This document shows, piece after piece, positions 27,479 to 39,527 of a stretch of 64,000 bases of DNA. A program made the translations under genes and the position numbers. Under the pieces are notes generated by a model. It was not told where the DNA came from. It worked only from the letters and a program-made list of their open reading frames with translations, and did no database searches. Source of the stretch: Kingdonia uniflora (lineage: Eukaryota > Streptophyta > Magnoliopsida > Ranunculales > Circaeasteraceae). Positions within the stretch are counted from its first letter, which is position 1. Each line of letters opens with the position of its first letter. The stretch covers positions 682,001 through 746,000 of the forward strand of contig JACGCM010002894.1 in NCBI GenBank assembly GCA_014058105.1. Reading direction: 5' to 3'.

Positions 27479-28647
27479 TTGTTAGCCAAGTACCCCCAAT
27501 TCACAGTTCAAAATGGTATATTATATCGACTCACTGGAGAAAGACCCCATATCGAATGTATATCGCAAAAACAGGCTCAGATCAAGATCAGAGAACTTCA
27601 CGATGGTATTTATGGTGCACATGTGCCGGGAAGATCACTAGCTCAACGTGCATTCACACAAGGATTCTATTGGCCCAAGATAAGACAAGACTGTAAAGAT
27701 TTTGTTCACAAATGCTACAAATACCAAATTCATGCTCAAGACATCAAGAGCTCTGCCCTCGACTTACATATCAGTAATGTCCTTTGGCCCTTTAAACGAT
27801 GGGGAATTGATCTTATTGGCCCTTTCCATCCAGCTTCGGGAAATAAAGGATTCGTCTTAGTGGCTACCAATTACTTCACTAAGTGGATCGAAATAGTTCC
27901 CTTATGCCATACTGATGAAAATGAAGTCATCAAATTCCTTTAGGAGCACATCATTACCTGGTTTGGTTGTCCACAGATGATACGTTCTAATAATGGTAAA
28001 TAGTTCATCAGTGCTAAAGTTTTCACTTTCCTTCATAAATACATGATTTAGCTCACAACTTCTACACCATATTACCCTCGAGGCAATGGACAAGCTGAAG
28101 CCATTAACAAAAGCATCAATCCAAGTTTACGCAAGCGCCTCGATGACAAGAATGGCATATGGATCGACGAACTCCTTAGTGTATTATGGGCATACCGTAC
28201 CACTCCTCGAGTTTCCACAAGGTATACGCCTTTCATGATGGCTTTCGGCACTAAAGCAGTCATACCCTCAGATCTCGATCTCCCCAGTACTTGACAAAAA
28301 AATACTGATGAAGATAATGAGCTCGGACTCCTTTACAACCTTAATTGGATCGAGGAAACCAGGGACAAAGCCATAGCCAATTTGGGTCGTTACCATGATA
28401 CATTGAAAAAATCTTACAACAAAAGAGTTTGAGAACGAAAATTTGGTATTGGAGACCTTGTCTTACGAAGGATACAAGACCATACCCAACCTAAAAATTT
28501 AGGAAAATTATCATAAAACTGGGAGGGACCGGGACCGTACATTGTATGCAACAAAATAGATAGTGGAACTTATTGGCTCATGACTGAAGATGAAGTTCAG
28601 CTTGAGTACCCATGGAATACTGCTCAGCTTAAACTGTTCTACAGATG
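27479..28647 (+). pseudogene. Element A integrase
   Basis: A zinc-binding-like N-terminal part holds the spaced His and Cys residues (HDGIYGAH, CKDFVHKCYKYQIHA). The DDE core is recognisable: GIDLIGPF holds the first Asp, WFGCPQMIRSNNGK should hold the second but reads SNN where SDN is expected, and GNGQAEAINKSI holds the Glu. A C-terminal GDLVLRR and WEGPGPYIV block follows. There are stops at about 27943, 28003, 28051 and 28294, and a lost second Asp, so it is inactive. Confidence 0.85.
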
Positions 28648-28700
28648 ATATGCTGTAATCGTTTACTTCGAATCAAATAAAACACTTTGTTATGCACAAA

Positions 28701-29111
28701 CTCTTTACTACTTCGACTTGTCTTCGATATATATTTTACAAGTATTTATCTGACAGTCTCTTTACTACTTTGACTCGTCTTCGATATAAACTTTATAAGT
28801 ATTTATCTGACAAAGTCTCTTTACTACTTCGACTTGTCTTCGATATATACTTTACAAGTATTTATCTGACAAAGTCTTTTTACTACTTTGACTTGTCTTC
28901 GATATATACTTTACAAGTATTTATCTGACAAAGTCTCTTTACTACTTCGACTTGTCTTCGATATATACTTTACAAGTATTTATCTAGCAAAGTCTCTTTA
29001 CTACTTCGACTTGTCTTCGATATATTCTTTACAAGTATTTATCTGACAGTCTCTTTCCTACTTCGACTTGTCTTCAAAATCTATTTTACAAGTATTTATA
29101 TAACAATAGAT
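28701..29111 (+). repeat. 59-bp tandem array downstream of pol in element A
   Basis: Seven copies of a 57-61-bp unit begin with CTCTTTACTACTTCGACTTG and contain TTTACAAGTATTTATCTGAC. The last copy is the most diverged. Satellite-like arrays between pol and the 3' LTR are a known trait of Tat-lineage elements. The unit has a CGA-rich bias like the surrounding element. Confidence 0.9.
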
Positions 29112-29267
29112 CTCTTTACCTCTATTACATATACTACAACTTATTTTCCAAACAAAATAGATAGTTATCACTATGTTAAAACAGGCAAACACATCATTCA
29201 ACACAGAATTCAAACTATTTTTTGTCCCACTGGCCATTTGTTACAAACTTTCAAAAATTAATGTTCA

Positions 29268-31450
29268 TTACTCCAAAATTAACTTCTCCGAAGGAGATTT
29301 TTCTTCATTCGCAGGACCTTCGGGAACCTGCACATCTGCTACAACGAGCTGACCTTCGACCTCCATCTTCTTTACATCATCAACAACTTCAGTTCCTCCA
29401 CGGACATCTGGAGTCTGTGGTACTTCATCATTAGAGCTGTCATCACATGGTAGCCCACCAGATTTAACAATTCCTTTATAATATTTCTTTCTCTCTTCTG
29501 ACTCATCAAACTGCTCTTTAAAATACTGCCTCACTTCGTGGCATTTTTACAGTTTTTCTTCATTCATTCGAGTTCTCAATTCATTGAGCATTTTCTTCTG
29601 TTCCAACTCCTTTGCTTTTCGATCATCATCCACTTCCTTCTCGAATTCAGATTTCTGTTTTGCCAAAGAATCTTTATGTTCCTTCTTCAGCACTTTCATC
29701 GCCTCCGCCAATGCTGCCTCCTTCGCTTTATTCTCTTCCAATTTGTACCTGTTTAACATCGTATTTAACTTCGTGTTTTTGACAGTCAATTCTTTCTCGA
29801 TGTTTCTGTACACAACCAACCGGTTCGCCAGATCACCACTACCCTCCACACATCTCATTTCTTGACTCATCACCGACTTAATCTGCATGAAAGTCATATA
29901 ATGAGTATTTTTTAAATTTACCAAACTTTTCATTCGAGCATACACTTTGAAATTTCTCACCTTCGACAAGTTCCCCTGTGCTTCGTCTAAAAAAGTATCC
30001 AAACTATCAATACCCACCATGCAGTCTGCCATATCTTTCTTCAAATCCTCAACCCCCCAAGAAGAAGTTTCCATCATCTCTGTCATCTCCTTTTCAAACT
30101 CCTCCCTTAACCCCTTCTTCGCAATCCCAGCAGTAGTTTTCTTAGGAATGGCACTACTCGTACTTCGTGGTAGTAACCCACTCTCCACACCAGGTTTATC
30201 AGAAACTTTGACAGCTTCAGATGATGATTGTTGAGTAGTTCTCATCTGATTCAACAACGAAGGTTTTTCCATATTTACCTTCCTTTTCCTCTTATTTTTT
30301 CCTTGAAACTCCCCCAGCATCGCATTAATCTCCGTATCTGTGTTATAACCTGTTATAGACGGGTTATTCAAAGGCAAACTTACATCTGCAGCTCTTTTAT
30401 TTTTTACTGACATCTTTACCCAATAATTGACACTTCGACACCTGTGGTTCTCGACCTTTTTAATCCTGCTTCTTGAAAAATCTTACTTAACTGATCTTGA
30501 TTCATTGCTAAATTATCGATTTTGCCAAAAAATCCTTCCCTTATCTTATACAACTTCTCATTTACAACAGTTGTCTTCCCGATTTCTTTCAGTCCTACAA
30601 ACACAAAATGGACAAAATTTTTCTTTATATCAAAATCCATATCATATGACAATTCATAAACTTAAATATTTAAGTTACCTAACCACAGACCAAGATGAAA
30701 CGCTTTTCTTTTAAGCGGCTCCCCTGGATCTTTGGGATCAAACTCATAATTTCTAGATACTAGTAATCGGTCTTTTGTATATCGACCTCTAGTGGATACT
30801 ATATCGTAAAACATCGGTATCTTTAAAAATCTCGTCAAATAATGATACCCTTTTAACTTCGGGTTCATTTTCATCGTGTAGTATACACACAAATCATCTA
30901 TTGTTATTACCTCCTCCCCTCTAGCTTTCAGTCTGCCATTTATCGCACCACATATCCTAAACAGGTCATTTACATTCGGATTGAATTGACCTGGGTCTAC
31001 ATCGAAGAAATTCATTAACTTTTTTTGATCCGCCCTGAGGGGTAACTTTAATCCTTTCTTTTATATCCAAGTCGATCATTTCGTATTGATACTTCTCTAA
31101 TCTAACATCATCAGCGATACCATATTTCATTTTAAAGCTTACAATTTCTATCATTTTTATACCCTCTCCATAACAGGCTTCTTCATTCTCTTTAACATCT
31201 TCTTCCCCATTCCTACTCCCTTCTCGATCACTCGCTTGAGGCTCATGATCTACACCCGTATCACTCATCTCTTTCTCAGGTGCTTCATGTACACTAGGGA
31301 CTACCCTAAACTCTTCCCCACTCCCTGTATATGCACTGCTCGAACCTACCCTGTGTCTCCCCCTCAACTGCTGCACACACATTCACGCGTCGATCATCAA
31401 AGCACTACATCTTCGAGACTCTCAAATATATCTTTATCATCATTTAAATT
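29268..31450 (-). pseudogene. Antisense gene of element A (gypsy-type Transposase_28-like)
   Basis: The reading runs opposite to pol. From 31382 an acidic N-terminal part passes through an A7 run at 31019-31025 that shifts the frame. The next frame (31015-30662) has [37 protein letters not shown] and [12 protein letters not shown], which resemble the PF04195 putative gypsy-type transposon protein. A third part (30652-30416) and a 288-codon part (30413-29547) with long charged coiled coils near its C-terminus follow, then 29534-29268 after one stop. The stops fit CAA to TAA on this strand. Antisense ORFs in this place are known in Tat/Grande-type elements; their role is unknown. Confidence 0.65.
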
Positions 31451-33714
31451 GGGTTCAACCATTTAAGAACCTGTAAATCAGATTCCATATTTTCAGCACA
31501 GTTAAAATTTTTCATATGTGATACATATATACATATTCTTACGTTAACATGTTCATAATAGATATTGTTATTGAGGTCACTCTCCAACACTTCATTTACT
31601 TTCCCATCTGTTACAATCATTAACATTTATACTTTTACATAGTTCTCGATTAAACCTATATCAGATTTTTACACTTGGAATTTTAATCGTTCATACACAA
31701 TTTCCTAAGTTCTTGATGTTTCCTTTGATTTAAATTCAGAAACCTCGATAAACTTGTTAATTATTATCTTCTTATCGAATTTATAGGAAGTTGAATAGCT
31801 TCTCGAAGATGTTATCACTTTTCCCGCCAAAACCAGTTATTTCCATTTATACGAATTCTCATTCTCAAGCGTGAAATCCGGCGACCAAACCGCATAATCC
31901 AAAACCTCTCCGTATATCTCGCTCCTTCAAAATCATCTCCTCTCATAGCGCCGTACTTACGGCACCCCATTTTACTTCCCTTTCAACTCTCCCCTCCCAT
32001 TTTACGAGACTCAGAATCACCGCCACACAGAAATCAAAATTACGTTCCCAGAAACACTTCTGTCGTTATTTATCCTTCCCCTCTCTTTCATTTCCACTTC
32101 GTTAGACGTTATTGATCACTTTTTGATACAATGCATCTACTCATGAAGCAAATTGCACACAAACAAAACCAAGAACACAAAAACAAATTTACTAACCTTG
32201 TTGCCGTGTAGCTTCAGTATCCCTCTCCTTCGCTCGCTTCACTCTTTTAATTAACATGCAAATTTCTTCCTTCGCAATCATATCTAACAACTGCAGCAAC
32301 GAGCAATAATAGTTCTCTCCCCCATAAAAATTTCAATTTGCAAGTGATCTAAATAGTCACCTGCCTCTGAGATATTTATAGCCCTCACGTGACTGTTCGT
32401 CGCACCACGTGACGACTGTCCTGTTTGTCGAGTACAACGTCTCATACGTTTCTTCTCGACATCTTTAGCTCTTCATCTTCTACCCTTTAATAAATTTTTA
32501 CATTCACCATTCAGACCTTCCGACTCTCAAAGAATATCTACAACCACATTCATCTCTGTCAGTGTACGCTCCATTTTTTTTAATAACCAATATACATCAT
32601 TTTCTTTATACTTCATACCAACACCTAATGAAAAACATCTTGCCATATTCATTTTGCATTAACGCTCCCTTATTATATCATATTTTCACAAATACTTATA
32701 TTTAAGGGATTATTTTTGACATCAGTTGATTTATTTATGTTTACTCATACTTCGTTTAAACACATTTTTATTTACATACATTAGACAGTTACATACACAT
32801 TCGACTTTGTATACTTGCCAATATTCGACCAAGTTCTATCACACATTGTAATCATATTGGATACTCGACAACAAAAGCACAAACAATAAATTAAACACAC
32901 ATTAATTTATTTGCAACTTATTTCTTACATTTGATATATCTCACATTTGATTACAATCATTTCTTAAATTCGATATCAATCTCTTTCGAGTACATTCACT
33001 TCTATTAATTAATATTGTACTTTATTTCAATTTCACTGTTCTTGCTAATTACCTCGACATGTAAATATTTACTTTCTCTATTTTTACCAGAATCAGACAT
33101 TAAAGCCTCTTTCCGCAGGAAAATGCAAGATCCCTGAACTTCTAGCGAGATGCTTCAGCAGGAAAAGGCAGCAAAAAATTGCAAACACACCCACACATTC
33201 GGCAAGATCCCTGAACGCCCATCCCATCTTCGTATCTTCATCACCAGTAAAGACAGCTACCTCTTCACCCCTAAAATGACTCCAAACATTACCTTCACAT
33301 ACGCATGATGCTCCCATCATCTCCAACAGTAACATCTCGTTCATGTTTGATCTTTGTTCCCACTTCGCTGCTCTACTCCGATCACATAACTCATTTTCAT
33401 CTCTTCTTCTACGCCAGCTTTCACCCAACAAATCACCGTCTTCAACCCCAGACTTCATCAACAACCATACTTGGGGTGACCTCATCACTTAAACACCATT
33501 ATCCACATTCAATAAAACCCCTATTTATACCCAGCATCCTTAAATTACATTTAATGCACACATTAATTATGCCTCAAAATCAATATGCCCAGATACAGCT
33601 CACCTTAACCTCGATAATGACATTTGTTGACTTTTGCACAGTTCGACAACCTCTTCATATTCCAGTTTTTCTTCACGACACAACTACAAGTACTTCTGTC
33701 GAGAATGGGGCGAT
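31451..33714. other. Non-coding stretch between antisense gene and 3' LTR of element A
   Basis: This likely holds the antisense gene promoter and 5' UTR. The stretch at 31850-32110 is GC-richer and T/C-rich, as plant 5' UTRs often are. A short purine tract GAGAATGGGGCGA (33702-33714) directly before the LTR is the probable polypurine tract for plus-strand priming. Open frames at 33093-33769 have no recognised family. Confidence 0.5.
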
Positions 33715-34222
33715 TATAGTATCATATTCCCCAAATTCGATAAAGCCAGTACTCTGTAGTCGAAGATAGCTCAACCTTATGAAGTTAAAGTTAGCTCAGC
33801 ACTCTGTAGTCGAAGACAACTCAGCATTCTAGAAGATTCCAGGAGTCCACGACTTACCAAAAGTAACCGTTGTAGCCCGGTCAAGAAGGAACTGTTAGAG
33901 ATCTGTAAAGTTCACCCACTACCTCAAGAATAGGAGACTCTTTCTTTTTATAAAACTGCCTGTATATGCTATAAATACAGGCAGAGAATAGATTCTAAGG
34001 ACCAGTTTATTAGTCGTCTCACTATCATAATCGTACGCAACACTCAGAAACTTGAAATAATTAGCATCTACTAGATTTTACACAAAATCCTCCTCGAGGT
34101 CGTGGTTTTTCTCAGTTTATGCTGAGTTGTCCACGTAAAATCTTGGTTGATTCTTCTTTATTGCACAACCCTTACGAACGAGTATTGACGAAGGTTTTCC
34201 TCCCGGAAAACACGATATTACA
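33715..34222 (+). repeat. Element A 3' LTR
   Basis: It is 508 bp, equal in length to the 5' LTR. It starts TATAGTATCATATTCC (TG mutated to TA) and ends ATATTACA. The TATA palindrome is conserved at 33956-33984. Differences from the 5' LTR are mostly transitions. Confidence 0.9.
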
Positions 34223-34478
34223 GTGCCAAAAGCCATCCCCATTCCTCAAGTACTTTCCTATTATACGACGACTGCAAAGATCGCAAAAACCGTCCTGGTC
34301 GCATAAACCGTTTTCTCATAATTGTCGTAATCCTACACATCGTGTGTGTGTGTGTGTAATTTCAGTGCTATTTTAGTGGTAAATTGTCTGTATGACTACT
34401 ACCTACCAAGTGTTTGATTAAAGTCTGGTTAACTACTGCCTACCAAGTATTTGATTAAAGTCTATTTTTTCTTTTATA
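34223..34478 (+). repeat. Ulp1 element resumes: third copy of left repeat
   Basis: TGCCAAAAGCC at the start continues the palindrome cut by element A. CGACTGCAAAGATCGCAAAAACCG parallels the CGACCGCAAAAA units at 21590 and 21775. CTACCAAGTATTTGATTAAAG-type text occurs twice here (34406-34424 and 34440-34461) and once at 21836. A (GT)8 tract lies at 34342-34357. Confidence 0.6.
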
Positions 34479-35310
34479 ATGAAGTCTGATAAAGAAGTGA
34501 ATGAGCAATTTGACGAGGAGAACCAAACGCAGGAGGGTGGAGCCAAGAATTGTACTTCTAATGCTAAAAATTATACTTCTCGGTGTACAGGTGTGGGACT
34601 TCATAAAATATTTACAGTTCTGCCTGAAGAGAAAAATTGTGCTCTTCGTACCACCTGTTTTACACCGTTACTGCTGATTGATCCAATAACGAAGATATCG
34701 ATGTTGGTTGTAGAAATATTTGATCATCATCTCAGTAATATGAAGTTCCAATTTGGGGGAACGATAATTTAAATGAAACCCATTCATGTTTGTTTGATTT
34801 TAGGGCTACGTGTCTTTCCTATTGCAGATGAGTTCTTATTTGTTGATCCTGAACATATAACAAATTTTAAAATGAGGCGATTCCCCAAGAAGAAGAATAC
34901 AAATGGATTGAAGGAAATTGACGGGGCTTTAAAACAGGCAAAATTGGAAAGACATCATGGTAAGGTTTTAATTTTTCATTTGTTTGGTTTGCTTTATCAT
35001 CATTCTTCATTGTATTTGTCACCCCAAAATTTTCTGCATTGTATTTGCCATTTTTAGGTCATTATTTCTAAGGTTCTTATCATTACATTGTGCATTCTTT
35101 AGCATTTTTTGCCCATTCTTATTCTTAGCCGTGTGTGATTTTGTTTTGCAGACAATGTTCTTCGATTAAATTTGTTTAAAATTATACTATCCTTTCTCCT
35201 CTTGAACAAGGGGATAAATATTGAGGTAAAGTATGTTAATATGGTAAATGATCTAGTAAAGTTCAATAGATTCCCCTGGGTGAGCAAGTCTATAATTTTA
35301 TGTAGAGTCA
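34479..35310 (+). pseudogene. N-terminal part of the Ulp1-like gene
   Basis: Two adjoining frames (34479-34772, 34773-34960) and a further exon-like segment (35152-35310) read as one protein. The text LHKIFTVLPEEKNCALRTTCF, VVEIFDHHLSNMKFQFGG and HVCLILGLRVFP is the all-helical N-terminal region that precedes the C48 domain in many transposon-borne plant Ulp1 proteins. DNVLRLNLFKIILSFLLLNKG and YVNMVNDLVKFNRFPW follow an AG acceptor and match the usual next block. The TAA between the first two frames fits a single-base change. The gene is then cut by element C. Confidence 0.5.
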
Positions 35311-35722
35311 AATAGTAGAGTTTGCCGATTATCGATCGACCGCTGATAAAAAATTGGATAAAACTTTATCACTGCACAGATATAGCTGGCGTTGATGATA
35401 TGGATTTTCTTCTCTATTCCTGGCCTGAAGTTTCCAAGAATTCATGAATCCATACATTTGTTCCCTAAGCTACATAGACGGAGGATGACATCTTTTAAGC
35501 GTCACCAAATTATGATGTTTAATTTTTTTTTATTATGAAGGCGTCTGAGACTGACATGTAGCAAGAACTTGTACAAGAGGCCATGGTAATCTTCTATTTC
35601 TTTATATGAATGATTTATTATATTGTTTCATTGTCATTTAATTTAGGTTTTGTATTATTTTATTTGCTTAGGTTTGGCATTTGGTATCCTCTTTTTGTCA
35701 TTTGGTTTATTTCTTTATCTGT

Positions 35723-36869
35723 TGATGAGCACATAATTATCACATTTTTAATATACCTGAACATGTATTTGTTTGATTGTAGCTATTGGAGGTGGATATT
35801 TAAAGCCAAGCTCTTAAAGTAAAGTAAAAGCGTCTTCAGCAGTTCATAGCACAAAAAGTCAAAGACACAATATATTTGATCTCAAGATTGAAAAAATATA
35901 TACACAAATATTCTTAGAGAATAAGATTAAAGAATATATTACATCCAAGATCCTTGATGATATTTTATATTGAAGATATATGCAAGAGTTTCCCTGAAGG
36001 TAATTGGTTGTAATATTATAAGATATTATTGCACAAATATTATTTAGAATTTAATGTATAGTTTCTAAATTTGTGTTCCTTCTCCTATAAAAGAAACCCT
36101 CCCCCCATTGTAATTGGGCATCTCATTTAGAAAAAATAAAGTCTTAGTTTTATTTAATTATCTTCTCTCTCTTTTATTTTCTTTTGTAAATAATTAGTTA
36201 TTAATGCGATAAAGTCCGAGATGAGCGGCTAATCTCCTAGCTAAGGCTAGGATGAGGCCTCTTCTTGGATGAACAATAGTTGATAATAATTAGGTTCCAA
36301 TTAGTTTTCTCTTAGTACTTTATAATTGATAAGTTAGTACATCATATCGAAGGCTTGACCATAGCTTTGATTTGGTGTACGATAACTTTGGATACAAATA
36401 AGTGCTACTAACCGTAGACTTGATTTGGTGAATTAAACAAGAAAAAATACTAGAGAACTCACTCAAGCCTAGACATGGTTGAGCTGATAATTCTCTAAGA
36501 CACCCTTCACCATCTCTTAAAAGCATAACCACTAAATGCTTGACCATAGATTTAGTAGTTTATTTTACAATATCGTATGTGTCTTAACACGAACATATGG
36601 TGGGTGAATATATTAAAATCTAGTTGTATATCGATTAGTGTTTTGAAAGGTAGAGGCCAAGTCCAAACCTTAGCTCTCTCTCTCATTAAGTTTTATATTT
36701 AGTTTTTATTTCTTTCTGTTAGATTTATCTCTTATAAAACCTAATTCGGCCTAGAAAGTATTTGTTTTCCCAAACCTCCCTGTGGATTCGATCGTACTCA
36801 TCCGTGCTATAATCCGACAACCGTACCTTAAGCAAATATTTTGCTAGAGGCCCTAAAAACCTCTTATCA
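35723..36869 (+). repeat. Element C 5' LTR
   Basis: It starts TGATGAGCACATAATTAT and ends CCTCTTATCA. Compared with the 3' LTR it lacks two short blocks, near 41560 and 41815-41860. Promoter-like TATAAAAG lies near 36086. Confidence 0.85.
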
Positions 36870-36871
36870 AA

Positions 36872-36889
36872 TGGCGCCGTTACCAGGGA
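36872..36889 (+). other. Element C primer binding site
   Basis: TGGCGCCGTTACCAGGGA follows the LTR after two bases. It differs at two positions from TGGCGCCGTTGCCGGGGA, the tRNA-Asp site used by Athila-type elements. Confidence 0.8.
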
Positions 36890-37605
36890 GACATCATTGA
36901 AAACTATTCTTTCTAATACGGAATTTTCTTTGTTAATTCTTTCTAATGATTTCTAAATTCTTTGTTTCTAATATTCGTTGAAAAGTATAGTAGGCCGATA
37001 ATGCTATTATAAAGTGTTTCTATTTATGTCGTTGTTTCACTTTCTGTTTCTATAGTTTAAACTAAAAAAAATTTGTTTCGAGTTTTTGGCGTTACAGTAG
37101 CGGTGAAGTCTGTCCCTGAATGTTTCACCATTTTTGATCATCTATACTTCATAGTTGTAAAATACGTTTGCTATGAAAGTCTTAGATAATTCAAAACTCT
37201 TTCTGAATTGCTATAAATCATATTATTCTGTTTAGTTGTTTGTGAGTTACAACCTTTTGAAAAAAATAGTAAAAAAATAGTCTCCGTAAAGGACGCCACT
37301 GTTCATTTATCACTTGTTTTGAGCATTAGGGAAGCAAAAAGATAGAAAACTTCTTTCTTGAATATTTTCCTTTCTGAAATATTTTTCCAAATTGATATTA
37401 TTTATTGTTCTCTCTCAACCGAGCTGAAAGATATGCGCATTTGAAAATCAGAGCATCATAAACTACAATAAACTTGGAAATTGAATTAATATTATTGTTG
37501 CAAGTTCACTAATCATTTTTCTCTTGTTTTACAGGATAGTCACAAATTTGGAAACGAGACAGACAATACGCAAAGCTAAAAGCATCATCAAATCTATCAT
37601 TCTTG

Positions 37606-37658
37606 TGCCCCCTAAGTGAAGGGGCACTTCCTTCTTTCGCCCCCTAAGTGAAGGGGCG
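37606..37658 (+). other. Twin hairpins in the leader of element C
   Basis: Two near-identical 21-base stem-loops lie at 37606-37626 (TGCCCC / GGGGCA) and 37638-37658 (CGCCCC / GGGGCG), with a shared CTAAGTGAA loop. The outermost base pair differs between them in a compensating way. Two GGGATTTC(A/G)TCACCC boxes follow at 37888-37902 and 38025-38039. These may be RNA leader structures such as a packaging signal. Confidence 0.55.
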
Positions 37659-38601
37659 GCCACAGCTTCACCGGGAAATACTTCCCATAGGTTGGTACCT
37701 CTCTAAACTTGACATCTATAAGGGGTTCATATCTGCTCGACCCCGGTACTTGGAATATAAAGTCGTGTGGACTGTGCAAATACGCGCTGCTCTAAAATAA
37801 TATTTGCTGTGGTTGGATTGACCTATTGACTTGTTTAAATTATTTTTCATTCCAACATTAGTAAAGGTAAAAATTGTTAGAGACTTGCGGGATTTCGTCA
37901 CCCAAAAAGCTCTCTAACAAATGGGACCACCCATTAGGGAGACGAAGAAATTCGTATTACACGAAAATTGAACGTCCCAGACCTGAAAATAACTTATAAT
38001 AAAAAAGAGTAGTAAGATTCCCGCGGGATTTCATCACCCAACGGATAGGTGTACCGGACCAGGGTACAAATACGGGGTTGTAGGATATGGCCCCAGCCTA
38101 GCACCAGGAAATACTGGTTGTAGGTTTGCGATGTCACCATTCCGAGTGCTGACGTACGATAAGGCAACTAGCTCGGGTGTGAGGACTGAACATCTACTTT
38201 AAACTGGTACTAGCATAGTGACACAAAGGAGTATAAGAGCCAAAGCCTTTTGCCATCCTACCCATTTTGAACATAGAAGAATATAAGGGAGACTTATTTA
38301 TTACTTTTAAAAAATGTTGATGTGCTAGAGTTTAGGCTTGATTGGTTATTTATTGCATTGGGTGTTTCTTTTATTTCAAAATATCGTGCAAGAACATTAG
38401 AATTCATACGGCTCACATTTTGACTTCCCACAATATCCTCAAAATCATTTTCAATAATGGGATCACCAAAATTCTAAATATGTGAAACATTTTTTGCCTC
38501 ATTCCTATATGAAGTCTCAGCAATCCTTTTAGTCGTCCAAACTGTTCCCACCTACTCCACCTAAACCATCTTTGGAAGACACCCTTGTTCTCCTCATGCA
38601 A

Positions 38602-39435
38602 TAATCAATGGAAAATCAAAAGCAATAAATGGAAAGTCAACAACAAGCGTTACAATTTCAACAACAAATAATGTAATTCCAACAGCAGACTTTGGTGAAT
38701 TAAAATTCTACATCTCAATCTATTTCTAGGTTAGAGACTAAGATAACTCAGTTGTTAACCACATGGAGTGAAATAGAGCACAAAAAAATTCTAAGCAATG
38801 ATGAAGAACAACTTGAAGTTAAATCCCCTTGTGATTTAGAAAATAATAAATTCAAGTGTAATCAGGGAATGTTTTCCCCGTGGGGTGAATGGATACCATA
38901 TTACGAGACAGATTTAGAAGATAAACATTTTAAGGTTGACGATCCTATGTCACAAGACGATCTTAAAGAAACGGCTAACATGTTCAATAATTTTTTTTCT
39001 CAATCACCTTCTAATTCTGCCCTCAACATTCAACAACCGATATCATTATCCATCCCTTCACCGATAGAGCCCCACCAATTCATGAATGATATCATGATAG
39101 AATGTGAGTATTTTTCTAAATTCTTAAACGATTTCTCAGATAATGAGGATGATAACAAATTTTATGAAAGTACGAATTCAACATCGATTCTTGAGAAAAT
39201 ACGAGCTCCATCTTTATCCTAACCAGTGCCACCTTCTTCATATATATTCCTTGAATCCATACCTCTATCACCTGAGCCTAATGGGGGTACTATGACCATT
39301 AACGATTTTAAGGACTTGTATGGAGATAACTCTTATTGCATTTCTGCTGATGAATGTTTAAATTATTTCGAGGACTCGAATGATCCTGAGATTCGTGAAA
39401 TTGTACAATCATTAACACCTAAAAACGTGGTTTAA
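38602..39435 (+). pseudogene. Element C ORF1, unidentified
   Basis: A Gln-rich start with FQQQ repeats and ISRLETKITQLLTTWSE resembles the tail of Athila gag proteins (RLETQ..QL pattern). The open part 38752-39222 and its continuation 39226-39435 after one TAA are acidic and Asn/Ser-rich, with no recognisable domain. Early stops at about 38617 and 38671 fit CAA/CAG to TAA/TAG. The product could be a degenerate gag C-terminus joined to foreign sequence. Confidence 0.4.
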
Positions 39436-39527
39436 CTTGGCCATGTCCCTAAGCCCATGAATATCCACGTCAATGGTCAAGATGAGTCCCTTGAGATAAG
39501 TTATGATTTTAGGCACACAAATTTTAA

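Larger units (their letters stand above)
22495..34222 (+). mobile_element. Element A: Tat-like Ty3/gypsy retrotransposon (11.7 kb)
   Basis: Two 508-bp LTRs (22495-23002, 33715-34222) in the same orientation bound it; a hand count of about 41 differences gives roughly 92% identity. Order: LTR, PBS, gag, PR, RT, RNase H, integrase, 59-bp array, antisense gene, 3' LTR. Protease-RT-RNH-IN order defines Ty3/gypsy; the protease wording and an antisense gene after pol fit the Tat lineage. It is inserted in a TTTTGGTGCCAAAAGC-type palindrome of the Ulp1 element. Flanks GCGCT (22490-22494) and GTGCC (34223-34227) are a poor 5-bp duplication. Many in-frame stops make it inactive. Confidence 0.9.

Noticed and set aside
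28692..28928. Frame with repeating peptide
   Set aside because: It is translation of the 59-bp tandem array; the period is not a multiple of three and the peptides shift frame.
29538..30410. Several plus-strand Phe/Ser-rich frames
   Set aside because: They are shadows of the charged coiled-coil antisense gene of element A.
33093..33769. Frames near the 3' end of element A
   Set aside because: They overlap on both strands, run into the LTR and show no family features.
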